DNA of 64,000 nucleotides, taken from Spartobacteria bacterium (GTDB lineage Bacteria; Verrucomicrobiota; Verrucomicrobiia; Chthoniobacterales; UBA10450). Of the stretch, positions 24,326 to 34,329 are shown piece after piece. Every line of letters starts with the position of its first letter. Positions within the stretch are counted from its first letter, which is position 1. The notes beneath the pieces were generated by a model. That model was not told the DNA's origin, ran no database searches, and was given only the letters and a program-made list of their open reading frames with translations. The stretch lies in the NCBI GenBank assembly GCA_003134785.1, contig PLCN01000020.1, forward strand, positions 186,001-250,000, written 5' to 3'. The translations under genes were made by a program, and so were the position numbers.

Positions 24326-27052
24326 TCATCGCGTCGTGATCCCTTCGGCGATGTCGACGTGGAAGGTTTGTTTGACCTTCGTTTTGCCGTAGCTCAGCTC
24401 CGCGGTGTAATCGCCGCTGGGATAAAGCTTCTTCGGATCCTCGCCGCCGTATTTGGTCAGGACATCTTCCGTCGGCCGCAAATCCCAATTCAATCGCGTC
24501 ATCCCCATCACGCCGGGCGCCTTGAGATTCGCCACCGGCTGGCCGGCCGCATTTGAGATTGCGATTTTGATTTCGTCGCCGGTGAACTCCTTTACCCACA
24601 CGGTGAAGAGCGCGCCCTCCGGTGGATTCGCGCCGCGGTAAACGCCTTTGCCGTTCCAATCGGCGAACCCGGAGGTGATGTATGCACCCATCGCGGCGGA
24701 CACGCTAAAGAGATGCGCCGGTTTTGCCGCAATCTCGGGCGTCAGTTCCCGCAACGGGCGGGTGTCATCGAGAATGCCGATGCTTCTCCCGTGCGTGGCG
24801 ATGACGAGATCGCTTGTGCGCGGATGAATTTGCAGATCGTCCACTCGCACTGCCGGCAGATCGCCGATCTTCATCCAATGCGCTCCTTGATCGACTGAAG
24901 CGAACAGGCCGAAGTGTGTGCCCGCGTAGAGCAAACTCGGATTGACCGGATCTTCGCGCACCACTTCCACCGGCGCGTAAGCCGGCAACCCCTCGCCTAC
25001 CACACTTTGCCAGGTTTTTCCGCCATCGGCCGTGCGCACGATCATCGGCCGGTCGTCACCGACGCGATACGCATTCACAGCGACGTAGGCAACGTTCGCG
25101 TCCTTCGCTCCGGGTTCGATCCGCGAAATCCATTGGCCACGCGCGGGCTCCGGAAGATTCGTGGTCAGCTCCGTCCATTTTCCGCCATCGTTCTCGGTCA
25201 TCCAGAGCCGGCCATCGTCGGTGCCCGCCCACAAGAGGCCGGGTTTGACTGGCGACTCCGCGAGCGCAAAGACGACGCCGTAATTTTCCGCGCCGCTGCC
25301 GCTCGCATTGGTGCGCGCGGGATCGTTGTGAGTAAGATCGGGACTAATGGCCGTGTAATGTTCCGCGCGATCGGTCAGACGGAAGACCTGGTTCCCGCCG
25401 AGATAAAGAACGCCCGGCTTATGCCGGCTCATGATCAAAGGCGAATTCCAGTGAAAACGAAAACGCTGCTGCCCTTCGGCAGCTTCGGGTCGCAACTGAC
25501 GCAATTCGCCGGTGCGCAAATTGAAGCGATGCACGGCCCCACCCTGGTTATCGCCGTAAAGCGTGTCGCGATCGGTCGGATCAAAGACGACGTAAAATCC
25601 GTCGGCGCCCGTGAAGGGAATCCAATCGGAATTGCGGATCCCTTCCTTGCTTTGCACGCCGCTCGGACCAACCCAATTGCAGTTATCCTGCAAGCCACCG
25701 GCGATTCGATAAAACGGGCGACTGTCATCGAGGGAAATGCGGTAGAACTCGCCCGCGGGAATTCGGTTGAGATGCTCCCAGCCTTTGCCTGCGGCGTAAC
25801 TTTGGTAAATGCCGCCGTCGGTTCCGAGTAAAAGACGCTGACAAACGCGCGGCTTCTGCGGCTTATTCTTGTCTTCCGGTTTCGGCGTTTTCGGCGCGGG
25901 CACCGAGCCAGGTTGGATCGCGAGCGCGTGCAAATCCGGATGAAGTTTCTCCGACAAATCTTCACGGAAATTTTTGCCGCCATCATCCGAGACGAGCAGC
26001 GCAAGTCCGAGCAGATAAACGCGCTGATCGTTCGACGGATCGATCCGGATTTGGCTGAAATAGAATGGGCGCGGATCGTAATCACTCATCCGTGTCCATT
26101 TTTCTCCCCCATCTTCTGAGCGGAAGACGCCGCCGCTTCGGCTATGGATATCGGTCAGAGCGCCGCTGCCGCCCAGATCGCTTTGGACCACGGCCATCAC
26201 CACTTTTGGATTAACCGGCGTGACCGAGAGACCAATTCGTCCTGTTTGCGCAGGAAGACCGCCGCTCAGTTTTTTCCAAGTCGCGCCGCCGTTGGTGCTC
26301 TTGAAAATTCCGCCCACGTCCTCGCCCCCGGTAAATGCCGGACCAAAAGTGAATCCCCATGGCGCGCGTTGCCGCGCGTAAAGCGCCGCGTAAACGATCT
26401 CCGGATTCGACGGATCGAAAGCCACGTCTCCGCAACCGACCCGAGCCGCTTGCGACGCGGGCGCCTGCAAGACTGCTTTCCAATTTTTTCCGCCGTCGGT
26501 GGTCTTGAAAAGGCCGCGATCGCCGCCGTCCGCCCAGAGATGACCAATCGCAGCGACATAAGCGATTTCGGGATTCGTCGGATGAACGATGATCCGGCCG
26601 ATCGCGCGGCTTTCTTTCAATCCAACGTTTTGCCACGTGCCACCGCCATCCGTCGAGCGATAGACGCCATTGCCCCAACCCGAAGAGTTACGATCGTTCG
26701 GTTCGCCGGTGCCGACCCACAGCACGTCGGAATCTGACGGCGCGATCGCCACCGCGCCGATCGATTGCACAGCTTCCTTGTCGAAAATCGGATCGAAGGA
26801 AACGCCGTTATCGCCGGACTTAAAAAGTCCGCCCGTCGCCAGCCCGACGTAGAAAAGAGCGGGATTCCGCGGATCGATCGCGATGTCGGAAACGCGGCCG
26901 CCCATCACCGCTGGTCCGATGCTGCGAACCTTTAGATTCTTGAAAAGGACATCGGTGAGTTGCTGCGGCTGTGGGTTGTCTTGCGCCAATGAAGGCAGAA
27001 TGGACGCAAGGACGAGCGAAGCGACGAGACGAAAAGAGAACGGAGCGCGCAT
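24326..27052 (-). CDS. Exported BNR/sortilin-like beta-propeller protein (glycosyl-hydrolase-like)
   Basis: 908 aa. Signal peptide at residues 1-24 (LVASLVLASILPSLAQ). The mature protein is built of BNR/VPS10-like blades with Asp-box motifs S/T-x-D-x-G-x-x-W: STDGGGTWQNV, TTDGGKNWKAV, STNGGATWKKL, SEDGGEKWTRM, TADGGKTWQSV and more, plus GTGEPNDRNSSGWGNGVYR. The last 130 residues form a separate beta domain with NWDLRPTEDV. Such proteins are often labelled sialidase- or xyloglucanase-like, but I see no catalytic residues that would prove activity. Probably extracellular or periplasmic. It shares its strand with the M28 peptidase upstream. Confidence 0.92.
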   Translation of the reverse strand: MRAPFSFRLVASLVLASILPSLAQDNPQPQQLTDVLFKNLKVRSIGPAVMGGRVSDIAIDPRNPALFYVGLATGGLFKSGDNGVSFDPIFDKEAVQSIGAVAIAPSDSDVLWVGTGEPNDRNSSGWGNGVYRSTDGGGTWQNVGLKESRAIGRIIVHPTNPEIAYVAAIGHLWADGGDRGLFKTTDGGKNWKAVLQAPASQAARVGCGDVAFDPSNPEIVYAALYARQRAPWGFTFGPAFTGGEDVGGIFKSTNGGATWKKLSGGLPAQTGRIGLSVTPVNPKVVMAVVQSDLGGSGALTDIHSRSGGVFRSEDGGEKWTRMSDYDPRPFYFSQIRIDPSNDQRVYLLGLALLVSDDGGKNFREDLSEKLHPDLHALAIQPGSVPAPKTPKPEDKNKPQKPRVCQRLLLGTDGGIYQSYAAGKGWEHLNRIPAGEFYRISLDDSRPFYRIAGGLQDNCNWVGPSGVQSKEGIRNSDWIPFTGADGFYVVFDPTDRDTLYGDNQGGAVHRFNLRTGELRQLRPEAAEGQQRFRFHWNSPLIMSRHKPGVLYLGGNQVFRLTDRAEHYTAISPDLTHNDPARTNASGSGAENYGVVFALAESPVKPGLLWAGTDDGRLWMTENDGGKWTELTTNLPEPARGQWISRIEPGAKDANVAYVAVNAYRVGDDRPMIVRTADGGKTWQSVVGEGLPAYAPVEVVREDPVNPSLLYAGTHFGLFASVDQGAHWMKIGDLPAVRVDDLQIHPRTSDLVIATHGRSIGILDDTRPLRELTPEIAAKPAHLFSVSAAMGAYITSGFADWNGKGVYRGANPPEGALFTVWVKEFTGDEIKIAISNAAGQPVANLKAPGVMGMTRLNWDLRPTEDVLTKYGGEDPKKLYPSGDYTAELSYGKTKVKQTFHVDIAEGITTR

Positions 27053-27093
27053 AGACGGGCACTATCGCGCTGACGCCAGCGGGGGCAAATCAG

Positions 27094-27125
27094 TGTAGAG
27101 GCGCTTGTGCCAAGCGCCTGTTCTA
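27094..27125. repeat. Palindromic repeat family A, copy 2 (inverted)
   Basis: Arms TGTAGAGGCGCTT and AAGCGCCTGTTCTA around loop GTGCC. The loop is the reverse complement of the GGCAC loop at 9261-9291, so this copy is in the opposite orientation. It touches the stop codon of the M28 peptidase gene. Confidence 0.85.
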
Positions 27126-28598
27126 TTACCGGGGCAACGGCCGTTCCAGATTCGTCAGCGCGTACGCGGTCACAGCGACAACAGCGGAGTTCTCCGCGAG
27201 TTCGTGCGGAACGATTTTGTCGAGCGTGTCGGCCGCGGTGTGATGATAATAAAAATAGCTCCGGTTATCCTGGATCGGGCTGAAGCCCGGCACTCCCACT
27301 TTTGTCATGGGCTCAACGTCCGCGCCCCCCGCGCGTTCGCTGAAATTCAAAATGCCCGCGCCGGAATCCTGAAGAATCTTTGTGACAGGCTCCAGCAACC
27401 CTTTCGCTTCCGACTTCGGACCATAATTGATTCCGAGAGGATGACCCGCGCCGCCGTCGGTTTCCATGACCGCGAAGTGATTCGCCATCTCTTTCGCGTG
27501 ATCGGCCGCGTAGGTTTTTCCTCCTGCCGTTCCATTCTCTTCGTTCATCCATGCAATTACGCGGAGGGTGCGCTTCGGACGGAGATGAAGCTTTTGCATA
27601 AGGTTCGCTGCCTCCATCGAAACGGCGACTCCTGCGCCGTCGTCGATCGCGCCCGTCCCGAGATCCCATGAATCAAGATGACCGGAAACGATGACGACCT
27701 GTTCGGGATGTTCGCTCCCTTTCAAATCGCCGATCACGTTATAGCTGACCGCGTCGGGAAGTTGTTGAGGAGTGAGGAGAAGTTTCATCCGCACCCCGCC
27801 TTGCGGAACAAGCGCCGTGATGAGATCCGCGTCCTCCGCCGTAACCGCGGCGGCCGGAATCTTCGGCGCGTCTTTCGCATAATCGGTCAGACCTGTGTGC
27901 GGCAGACGATACTCCGCTCCACCGACCGAACGGACCAGTGCCGCCACTGCACCAAGCCTGCCCGCGGCACTAGGCGCGTCAGCGCGATACTTCACCGCCT
28001 GTCCGTAAGCTTCTCCGCCGTGGCCTTGACCGGCCATGAGTTTGTCGAAATGATAATCGAAGAGAACGATTTTCCCTTTTACTTTGTCGCTGCCTAACGA
28101 CTGCAACTCGTCGAAATTTCGCACCACAATCACTTCCGCGGTCAGCCCTGTGGCTGGTGTCGCGACACTTCCGCCCAGCGCGGTGAGAACAATTTTCTGC
28201 GAGGTGTTCTCAGCCATTCCCGGGTATTGGACCAGCGCGGCCGTCTCTTCGCCCCGCACCCAATGGTTCACGGTGACCTTCTCGAGTTGAACCTCGAGAC
28301 CGATCGCTTTCAGTTCGGCGGCGACATATTCCACGGCTTTCTGCGCCTGAAGCGAACCAGTCAGGCGCGGCCCGATATTGTTGGAAAGGTGCGCCACCTG
28401 CCGATAGGCATAATCGCTCGTGAGCGCGGCCTGCTGGAGCTGTTTCAATTCGGAAAGCGTCTGCGCGGAATAAGGCGAAGCAGTCGGAACCGGCGTCGGG
28501 GATGGCGACGGTTCCTGCGCAAGGCAGCGCGAGGCGCAGCCGAAAGCCAGAACGAGCAGGAAGATGGGGCGGCGGGTTGGGACAATTTGAATGCTCAT
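27126..28598 (-). CDS. Exported M28-family zinc metallopeptidase (carboxypeptidase Q-like)
   Basis: 490 aa from the ATG at 28598. N-terminal signal sequence (FLLVLAFGCASRCLAQ) followed by a Pro/Ser/Thr linker. A PA-type insert lies at about residues 130-260, then the M28 catalytic domain with the expected ligands: SGHLDSWDLG (His), GAIDDGAG (bridging Asp), NEENG (catalytic and metal Glu pair), ETDGG (Asp) and YHHTAADT (His). Aminopeptidase or dipeptidase acting outside the cytoplasm. It lies upstream of the BNR protein on the same strand and diverges from the DUF885 peptidase-like gene 83 bases away. Confidence 0.94.
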   Translation of the reverse strand: MSIQIVPTRRPIFLLVLAFGCASRCLAQEPSPSPTPVPTASPYSAQTLSELKQLQQAALTSDYAYRQVAHLSNNIGPRLTGSLQAQKAVEYVAAELKAIGLEVQLEKVTVNHWVRGEETAALVQYPGMAENTSQKIVLTALGGSVATPATGLTAEVIVVRNFDELQSLGSDKVKGKIVLFDYHFDKLMAGQGHGGEAYGQAVKYRADAPSAAGRLGAVAALVRSVGGAEYRLPHTGLTDYAKDAPKIPAAAVTAEDADLITALVPQGGVRMKLLLTPQQLPDAVSYNVIGDLKGSEHPEQVVIVSGHLDSWDLGTGAIDDGAGVAVSMEAANLMQKLHLRPKRTLRVIAWMNEENGTAGGKTYAADHAKEMANHFAVMETDGGAGHPLGINYGPKSEAKGLLEPVTKILQDSGAGILNFSERAGGADVEPMTKVGVPGFSPIQDNRSYFYYHHTAADTLDKIVPHELAENSAVVAVTAYALTNLERPLPR

Positions 28599-28681
28599 AA
28601 TGCTTTGGTTGTTGTTCTTCGCGCTCTGCTGGCTAGACAATTCCGTTGTCACCGCAAGCGACCAATCAACCCGAAAATCCT

Positions 28682-30475
28682 ATGCGTCTAACTAAACTTC
28701 CCATCACGGCTTCTATTTTTCTCGGCCTGCAACTGGCAGTCACAACCAGAGCGGAAAACAAAAGCGCCAGCGGCGATGCCGGCAGAACGCTCAATGCTTT
28801 TTTCGACACGGAATGGAACTACGCAATGGAAGAAAATCCGACCCGTGCTTCCTCGCTCGGTGACCGCCGCTGGAACGATCGGTGGCCGGACCGAAGTCTC
28901 GAGGCGATTCGGAAGGACGAAGAGCACACGACTGCCGCGCTCGCGCGCCTGAGCAAGATCGATCGCGCGCAGCTTTCGCCGGCGGATCAACTCAACTACG
29001 ACCTCTTCAAAAAAGATCTCGAGACGGAGATCGAGGGATTCAAATTCCGCACCTATCTGATGCCGATCAACCAGCGCGGCGGCCTGCAAACTCTCGACGA
29101 GCTGGGCGATCGGCTCCGCTTCGAGACGGTTAAAGACTACGAAGATTGGATCGCGCGCCTGCGCTCTTTGCCCGCGCTGGTGGAGCAGGAAATGGCGTTA
29201 ATGCGCGAAGGCGCGCGCACACATGTGATGTGGCCCAAGATCGTGCTGAACCGCGTCCCGGCCCAAATCGACAAGCAACTCGTGGCAAAACCGGAAGACA
29301 GTCCGTTTTACAAACCGCTGAAGAAATTTCCCGATGCCATTCCCAATGGAGATCGAGAACGTCTTGCCAAATCGGCGAGCGAGGCAATCGCCGCCGGTGT
29401 GCTTCCCTCGTTTCAAAAGCTCCGGAAATATTTCGGCGACGAATATTTGCCGGCGGCTTTCGATCAGGTCGGTGTCTGGCAAATGCCGCAAGGCGCGGAG
29501 TTCTACGCTTATCTCGCGCGGCGGCATACGACGACGACGCTCACGCCGCAGCAGATCCATGAAAAGGGTTTGAGCGAAGTGGCCCGCATTCACACGGAGA
29601 TGCAGACGATCATGGAGAAGGTCGGATTCCAAGGAACGCTGCCGGAATTTTTCACGAAGCTCCGGACCGATCCGCAATTTTTCTACAAAACGCCGGAGGA
29701 ATTATTGGAAGCGTATCGCGCGCTCACGAAACGCATCGATCCGAATCTCGTGAAAGTTTTCAAGACCCTTCCGCGCACTCCGTATGGCGTGACGCCGATT
29801 CCCGATAAGATCGCGCCGGACACGACGACCGCTTACTATAATCAACCCGCCGCGGATGGCTCGCGCGCGGGTCTCTACTTCGTCAATCTCTACAAGCCCG
29901 AAACACGCCCGAAATGGGAGATGATGGCGCTGTCGCTGCACGAATCCGTGCCGGGGCATCATCTGCAAATCGCGCTCGCGCAGGAGCTGGGCGACATCCC
30001 GAAGTTTCGCCGTTACGGCGGTTACACGGCGTTTGTCGAAGGCTGGGGCCTTTACGCGGAATCGCTCGGGCAGGACATGGGCCTCTACGACGATCCGTAT
30101 TCGAAATTCGGCCAGCTCACCTACGAAATGTGGCGCGCGGTCCGGCTCGTGGTCGATACCGGAATGCACCAGATGAAGTGGGACCGGCAGCGCGCGATCA
30201 ATTTCTTCATGGAGAACGCACCAAAAGCCGAGAACGACATCGTAAACGAGATCGACCGTTACATCTCGATGCCGGGGCAGGCGCTGGCTTACAAAATCGG
30301 CGAGCTAAAGATCAAAGAGCTGCGCGACCGCGCGCGCCGTGAAATCGGAGAAGGCTTCGACCTCCGCGAGTTCCATGACGCGGTGCTTCTCTCCGGAGCA
30401 GTGCCGCTGGATGTCTTGGAACGCAACATCGACACGTGGATCGCGAGTAAGAAAACTGCGTCCAAACCCAAATAG
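28682..30475 (+). CDS. Exported DUF885 family protein, putative zinc peptidase
   Basis: 597 aa from the ATG at 28682. A short signal peptide (ITASIFLGLQLAVTTRA) precedes the DUF885 fold. The likely metal site is HESVPGHHLQIA (about residue 420), with a downstream Glu in FVEGWGLYAESLG, as in gluzincin-like peptidases. Other family landmarks: LSPADQLNYDLF, INQRGGLQ, ARIHTEMQTIM, YYNQPAADGSRAGLYFVNLY, and MPGQALAYKIGELKI near the end. Substrate unknown. Divergent from the M28 peptidase, so the pair may share a control region of 83 bases. A histidine kinase starts 74 bases downstream. Confidence 0.93.
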   Translation: MRLTKLPITASIFLGLQLAVTTRAENKSASGDAGRTLNAFFDTEWNYAMEENPTRASSLGDRRWNDRWPDRSLEAIRKDEEHTTAALARLSKIDRAQLSPADQLNYDLFKKDLETEIEGFKFRTYLMPINQRGGLQTLDELGDRLRFETVKDYEDWIARLRSLPALVEQEMALMREGARTHVMWPKIVLNRVPAQIDKQLVAKPEDSPFYKPLKKFPDAIPNGDRERLAKSASEAIAAGVLPSFQKLRKYFGDEYLPAAFDQVGVWQMPQGAEFYAYLARRHTTTTLTPQQIHEKGLSEVARIHTEMQTIMEKVGFQGTLPEFFTKLRTDPQFFYKTPEELLEAYRALTKRIDPNLVKVFKTLPRTPYGVTPIPDKIAPDTTTAYYNQPAADGSRAGLYFVNLYKPETRPKWEMMALSLHESVPGHHLQIALAQELGDIPKFRRYGGYTAFVEGWGLYAESLGQDMGLYDDPYSKFGQLTYEMWRAVRLVVDTGMHQMKWDRQRAINFFMENAPKAENDIVNEIDRYISMPGQALAYKIGELKIKELRDRARREIGEGFDLREFHDAVLLSGAVPLDVLERNIDTWIASKKTASKPK

Positions 30476-30549
30476 CCCCGAGAAGCGACAAGCAGTCTTG
30501 TCGTTCGCGGGTGATTTCGGATAGCATTTGGTCGACAAAGGCCGATGCG

Positions 30550-32802
30550 ATGAAACCAAACACCGCGATTCCTACCGGAGCGGATGCGCACCTAACCGAA
30601 GAAGAGTATCAGGTGCTCTGGGCAGCTTCGACTGACGCCGTGCTGATCATGGACGAGCACGGCACGATCCGATATGCGAACCCGGCGGTGCTGGATATTT
30701 TCGGTTACGCGCCCGGCGAGTTGATCGGGAATCAGATCGCAATGATTCAGCCCGAACGTCTCCGGGAGGGCCATCGCCGAGGCGTAAAGCATTTTCTGGC
30801 GAACAGCCAGAAGAAGCTAGACTGGCGCTCGACCGAAACGTTCGGGTTGCGTCGAGGCGGCCACGAGTTTCCGATCGAGATGTCCTTCAGCCACCTTTCC
30901 CATGAACCCGGCCGCAACGTGTTCGCGGCCTTCATTCGGGACATCACCGAGCGCAGACAATCAGAGCAAGCAGTCAAAGAAAGTGAAGCGCGGTATCGCG
31001 CGCTGATCGAAAATTTCCCAGGCGGCAATATCGCTGTGTTCGATCGTGATCTTCGCCTGACGTTCGTCGGGGGGCAGGACGTGAAGAATTTCGGCACTCC
31101 CGAAATGTTCGTCGGCAAGTTGCTGGCCGAGGTCGCCCCAGCTGAAACATGTGCGGTCGTCGAGCCGAACCTGCGGCGTGCCTTTGCCGGCAAGACTGTC
31201 ACCTATGAAACGCCGTACAAGGGGGGAACGAAATACCGTGCGACGGCCACTCCGCTTCTCTGGAAAGACGGCGTGGTCGTGGAGGTGATCGTCGCAGCGG
31301 CGAACATCACGGAGCAAAAAGAGATTGGAGAAGCCCTGCGCGAGAGCGAAGAGCGTTTTCGTTTACTGGCCGAGGTCACCAATGACGCGATCTGGGATTG
31401 GGATCTGACCACAAACGACCTTTGGCGGAACGAAGGTTACGAGAAACTTTTCGGCTTCCGCCGCGAGGAAATCGAGAAGACGTTCGACTTCTGGTCTGAT
31501 CGGGTTCATCCCGAAGACCGGGATCGCATCATTGTGGATATTCGCCGCGCGATTGCGGGAGATGGCACGGTTTGGTCCGCCGAGTACCGCTTCCTCTGCA
31601 AGGACGGCCGTTACGCGCATGTGCTGGATCGCGGCCATGTCATCCGCAATAGCGAAGGCAAAGCTGTCCGGATGGTCGGCGGAATGAGGGATTTGACCGA
31701 GCGCAAAGAGGCGGAGGCCGCGCTGCGAGAAAGTGAGGAACGCTTTCGCGCCACCTTCGAACAGGCGCCGATCGGGATGGCTGAGATTTCTCTGAAGGGA
31801 GGGTTCGAGCGGGTCAACCCGAAGATATGCGAAATGTTTGGCTATTCCGCCGAAGAACTCCTCGCGCTCAATGCCAGCGACCTGACCCATCCGGAAGACC
31901 TGCCGCTGATCGGAGCGATGATCGCCGAGGTGCTGGCCGACAAACGAAAGACATTCGAGATCGACAAGCGCTGCATTCGAAAGGATGGCACTCTCCTCTG
32001 GGGACATGCGATGTGGACCGTCTTGCGGGATGCGACGGGACGGCCGCGAACATTCATGGCCGTGATCGAGGATGTCACGGCACGCAAACTGGCCGATCAA
32101 GCCATTCAGAATCTCCCGGCGCGATTACTAAAAGCGCAGGACGAAGAGCGTCGCCGCATCGCTCGTGAGTTGCACGACTCGACGGCTCAGGAACTCGCGG
32201 TCGTCGCGATGAATCTGGGTCGTCTCGAAGAATGGATCGAGGGCCGCGATGCGTGGGCGGAGAATCTTTTGGCCGACAGCCTGGCGGTGCTGGCGCAAGG
32301 AAACCGCGATTTGCGAACGCTCGCGCACCTCCTCCATCCCCCCATGTTGGAGGAGCTGGGTCTGGCCGGAGCGCTGCGGGATTACGTCGAAGGTTTCTCT
32401 CAGCGCAGCGGCATTCACGTCGAGCTGGAATGCGGCGCCGATCTCGAGCGTTGCTCTGCTGGAATCGAGACAGCGTTGTTTCGCGTCGTGCAGGAAAGCC
32501 TGGCCAACGTCCATCACCATTCGACCAGCAGTTGTGCCTTCGTAAAACTTGAGCGCGCGGGCGACAACATCGAGCTGACCATTTCGGATCGAGGCCGCGG
32601 GCTGCCGCCCGGTCTTCTCACCGGCACCGCCGGTGATGCCCGTATCGGAGTCGGCATATCCGGCATGCGCCAACGCATGCGGCAACTCGAAGGCCGGCTT
32701 GAACTCAATTCGAACGCCAGCGGCACTACCGTGCATGCGGTTTTGCCATTTTGCGCTAAAGATGCTCGCCTCGATGGGATTTTAGCGAGAGAGCAGAAAT
32801 GA
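30550..32802 (+). CDS. Multi-PAS sensor histidine kinase, NarX/DegS (HisKA_3) type
   Basis: 750 aa from the ATG at 30550; a GTG at 30511 is possible. No transmembrane segment, so a soluble cytoplasmic sensor. Four PAS/PAC modules at roughly residues 18-140, 145-262, 265-395 and 398-522 (for example IRYANPAVLDIFGYAPGELI, EYRFLCKDGRYAHVLDRG, RVNPKICEMFGYSAEELL). The kinase core is HisKA_3: ERRRIARELHDSTAQEL with His542, then an HATPase domain with SLANVHHHS and SDRGRGLPPG. The ligand or cofactor of the PAS domains is not predictable. Its stop overlaps the ATG of the next gene by 4 bases, giving a cognate two-component pair. Confidence 0.95.
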   Translation: MKPNTAIPTGADAHLTEEEYQVLWAASTDAVLIMDEHGTIRYANPAVLDIFGYAPGELIGNQIAMIQPERLREGHRRGVKHFLANSQKKLDWRSTETFGLRRGGHEFPIEMSFSHLSHEPGRNVFAAFIRDITERRQSEQAVKESEARYRALIENFPGGNIAVFDRDLRLTFVGGQDVKNFGTPEMFVGKLLAEVAPAETCAVVEPNLRRAFAGKTVTYETPYKGGTKYRATATPLLWKDGVVVEVIVAAANITEQKEIGEALRESEERFRLLAEVTNDAIWDWDLTTNDLWRNEGYEKLFGFRREEIEKTFDFWSDRVHPEDRDRIIVDIRRAIAGDGTVWSAEYRFLCKDGRYAHVLDRGHVIRNSEGKAVRMVGGMRDLTERKEAEAALRESEERFRATFEQAPIGMAEISLKGGFERVNPKICEMFGYSAEELLALNASDLTHPEDLPLIGAMIAEVLADKRKTFEIDKRCIRKDGTLLWGHAMWTVLRDATGRPRTFMAVIEDVTARKLADQAIQNLPARLLKAQDEERRRIARELHDSTAQELAVVAMNLGRLEEWIEGRDAWAENLLADSLAVLAQGNRDLRTLAHLLHPPMLEELGLAGALRDYVEGFSQRSGIHVELECGADLERCSAGIETALFRVVQESLANVHHHSTSSCAFVKLERAGDNIELTISDRGRGLPPGLLTGTAGDARIGVGISGMRQRMRQLEGRLELNSNASGTTVHAVLPFCAKDARLDGILAREQK

Positions 32803-33443
32803 AGAACTTGAGAATCCTGATTGCCGACGACCACGCCTTGGTCCGTCATGGGTTGCGTTCTGTTCTGGAGACGCAACCGGGCTGGAGTGTCTGCGGCGAG
32901 GCGCAAGATGGACGTGAGGCGGTGAAGCTAGGGCTGAAACTGAGGCCCGACATCTTTCTGCTCGATGTGACGATGCCCGAACTAAATGGTCTCGACGCCA
33001 CCCGCCAAATTTGCCGCACCCTGCCCGGTGCTCCGATTTTGATTCTGACCATGCATGAGTCCGAGGAGCTTTGTGGAGAAGCGGTGCAGGCAGGCGCAAG
33101 CGGATGCGTGCTAAAAAGCGATAGCCCCCGGCAGTTGCTCGCGGCGGTGGAAGCGGTCGCGGCCGGAGGGAAATATTTCACGCGCCCGACCGGCTATTCG
33201 ACGCGATCGGGTTGGCAACGCGCGCCCAGCGACGGCCCGGTTCTTCCGCGATTGAGCGCGCGCGAACGTGAAATTGTGCAACTGCTGGCGGAGGGTCACA
33301 CGAGCAAAGAGATTGCGGCCCGCCTCGGGATTGCCTTCAAGACGGTGGATGCGCATCGCACCAACATCATGCGACGGCTCAACGTTCACGCGGTGGCTGA
33401 CTTGGTGCGCTACGCCGTGCGCGAGCGCATCATCCAGGCGTAA
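32799..33443 (+). CDS. NarL/FixJ-family response regulator, partner of the PAS kinase
   Basis: 214 aa. Receiver domain (residues 1-120) with the acidic pair ADDH, phospho-acceptor Asp56 (FLLDVTMPE), switch Thr in LILTMHES and Lys in CVLKSDS; LuxR-type HTH at about 150-214 (LSAREREIVQLLAEG, TSKEIAARLGIAFKTVDAH). The ATG overlaps the kinase stop, so the two are translationally coupled. Phosphotransfer from His542 to Asp56 is expected from the family. Targets unknown; the nearby regulator and peroxidase genes are candidates (inference). Confidence 0.95.
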   Translation: MKNLRILIADDHALVRHGLRSVLETQPGWSVCGEAQDGREAVKLGLKLRPDIFLLDVTMPELNGLDATRQICRTLPGAPILILTMHESEELCGEAVQAGASGCVLKSDSPRQLLAAVEAVAAGGKYFTRPTGYSTRSGWQRAPSDGPVLPRLSAREREIVQLLAEGHTSKEIAARLGIAFKTVDAHRTNIMRRLNVHAVADLVRYAVRERIIQA

Positions 33444-33675
33444 ATGTCCAACTGCTCGGATCGGTTGGTAGGGTAAATGCCGTAAGGCAACGAAGATCGC
33501 GAAATAGGGAATCCCTCGTTCGATGGATTCGATTCGTAGCTTATCCTCTAAGAAGCAACGAGTTCCGAAAATTTGACCACCTGCTTCAGGAGTCGACGAT
33601 GACGAATTCGCCCCGAGGTTTTTGTGGATTCCCTCTTTTATCCCCTAGTCACCCACAGCATCGACTGATGTCATA

Positions 33676-34329
33676 ATGAGCGCCGTACGCGTATTAGTGG
33701 CAGACGATCACGAAGTAGTACTCGAGGGGGTCCGCGCCTTGATCGAGCGGCAGCCCGATTTAGAAGTGTGCGGCCTGGCCGCCAACGGGCGTGAAGCGGT
33801 CGAACTCGCCCAGAAAACGAAGCCCGACGTGGTGGTCCTCGACATGACCATGCCCGAGCTGGACGGCCTGGATGTGATCCGCCTGATCAAGAAAAAGCTG
33901 CCAGACACGGAGGTGGTGGTCTTCAGCGCTCATAGCTCAGAGGAGATGGTCGAAGAAGTGTTCGATGCCGGCGCGAAGAGCTATATTGAGAAATCGCAGG
34001 CGAGCCAGGATCTGGTCACCGCGATCAGGTCGTTGGCGGAGCACAAACCATTTTTTTCGACCCAAACGTCTGAAATCCTTTTCGCGAAATTCCTCCTGCC
34101 AAAAGACAGGCAGCAGCAGAGTCGGACGGAATTAAGGCTGACGGCGCGGGAAAGGGAAATCGTCCGGCTGCTCGCCCAGAGCAGCAGCAACAAAGAGGTC
34201 GCAACTGCCCTTGGCATAAGCATCCGCACGGTCGAGACGCATCGCGCTACGCTCATGCGCAAGCTCGGCGTCCGTTCGGTCGCCGGTTTGGTGCGCTACG
34301 CCATTCGCCATCACATCATCGAGGCTTAG
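33676..34329 (+). CDS. NarL/FixJ-family response regulator 2
   Basis: 217 aa. Receiver with VADDHE, Asp56 (VVLDMTMPE), VVFSAHSS and YIEKSQ; LuxR HTH near the end (LTAREREIVRLLAQS, SNKEVATALGISIRTVETH). Its closest relative here is the regulator at 41821-42471; the two share a spacer ending KFLLPKD / RFLNTDA and nearly the same HTH. It has no adjacent kinase and begins 232 bases after the first regulator, so it is probably a separate transcript. The haem peroxidase gene starts 149 bases downstream on the same strand. Confidence 0.94.
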   Translation: MSAVRVLVADDHEVVLEGVRALIERQPDLEVCGLAANGREAVELAQKTKPDVVVLDMTMPELDGLDVIRLIKKKLPDTEVVVFSAHSSEEMVEEVFDAGAKSYIEKSQASQDLVTAIRSLAEHKPFFSTQTSEILFAKFLLPKDRQQQSRTELRLTAREREIVRLLAQSSSNKEVATALGISIRTVETHRATLMRKLGVRSVAGLVRYAIRHHIIEA

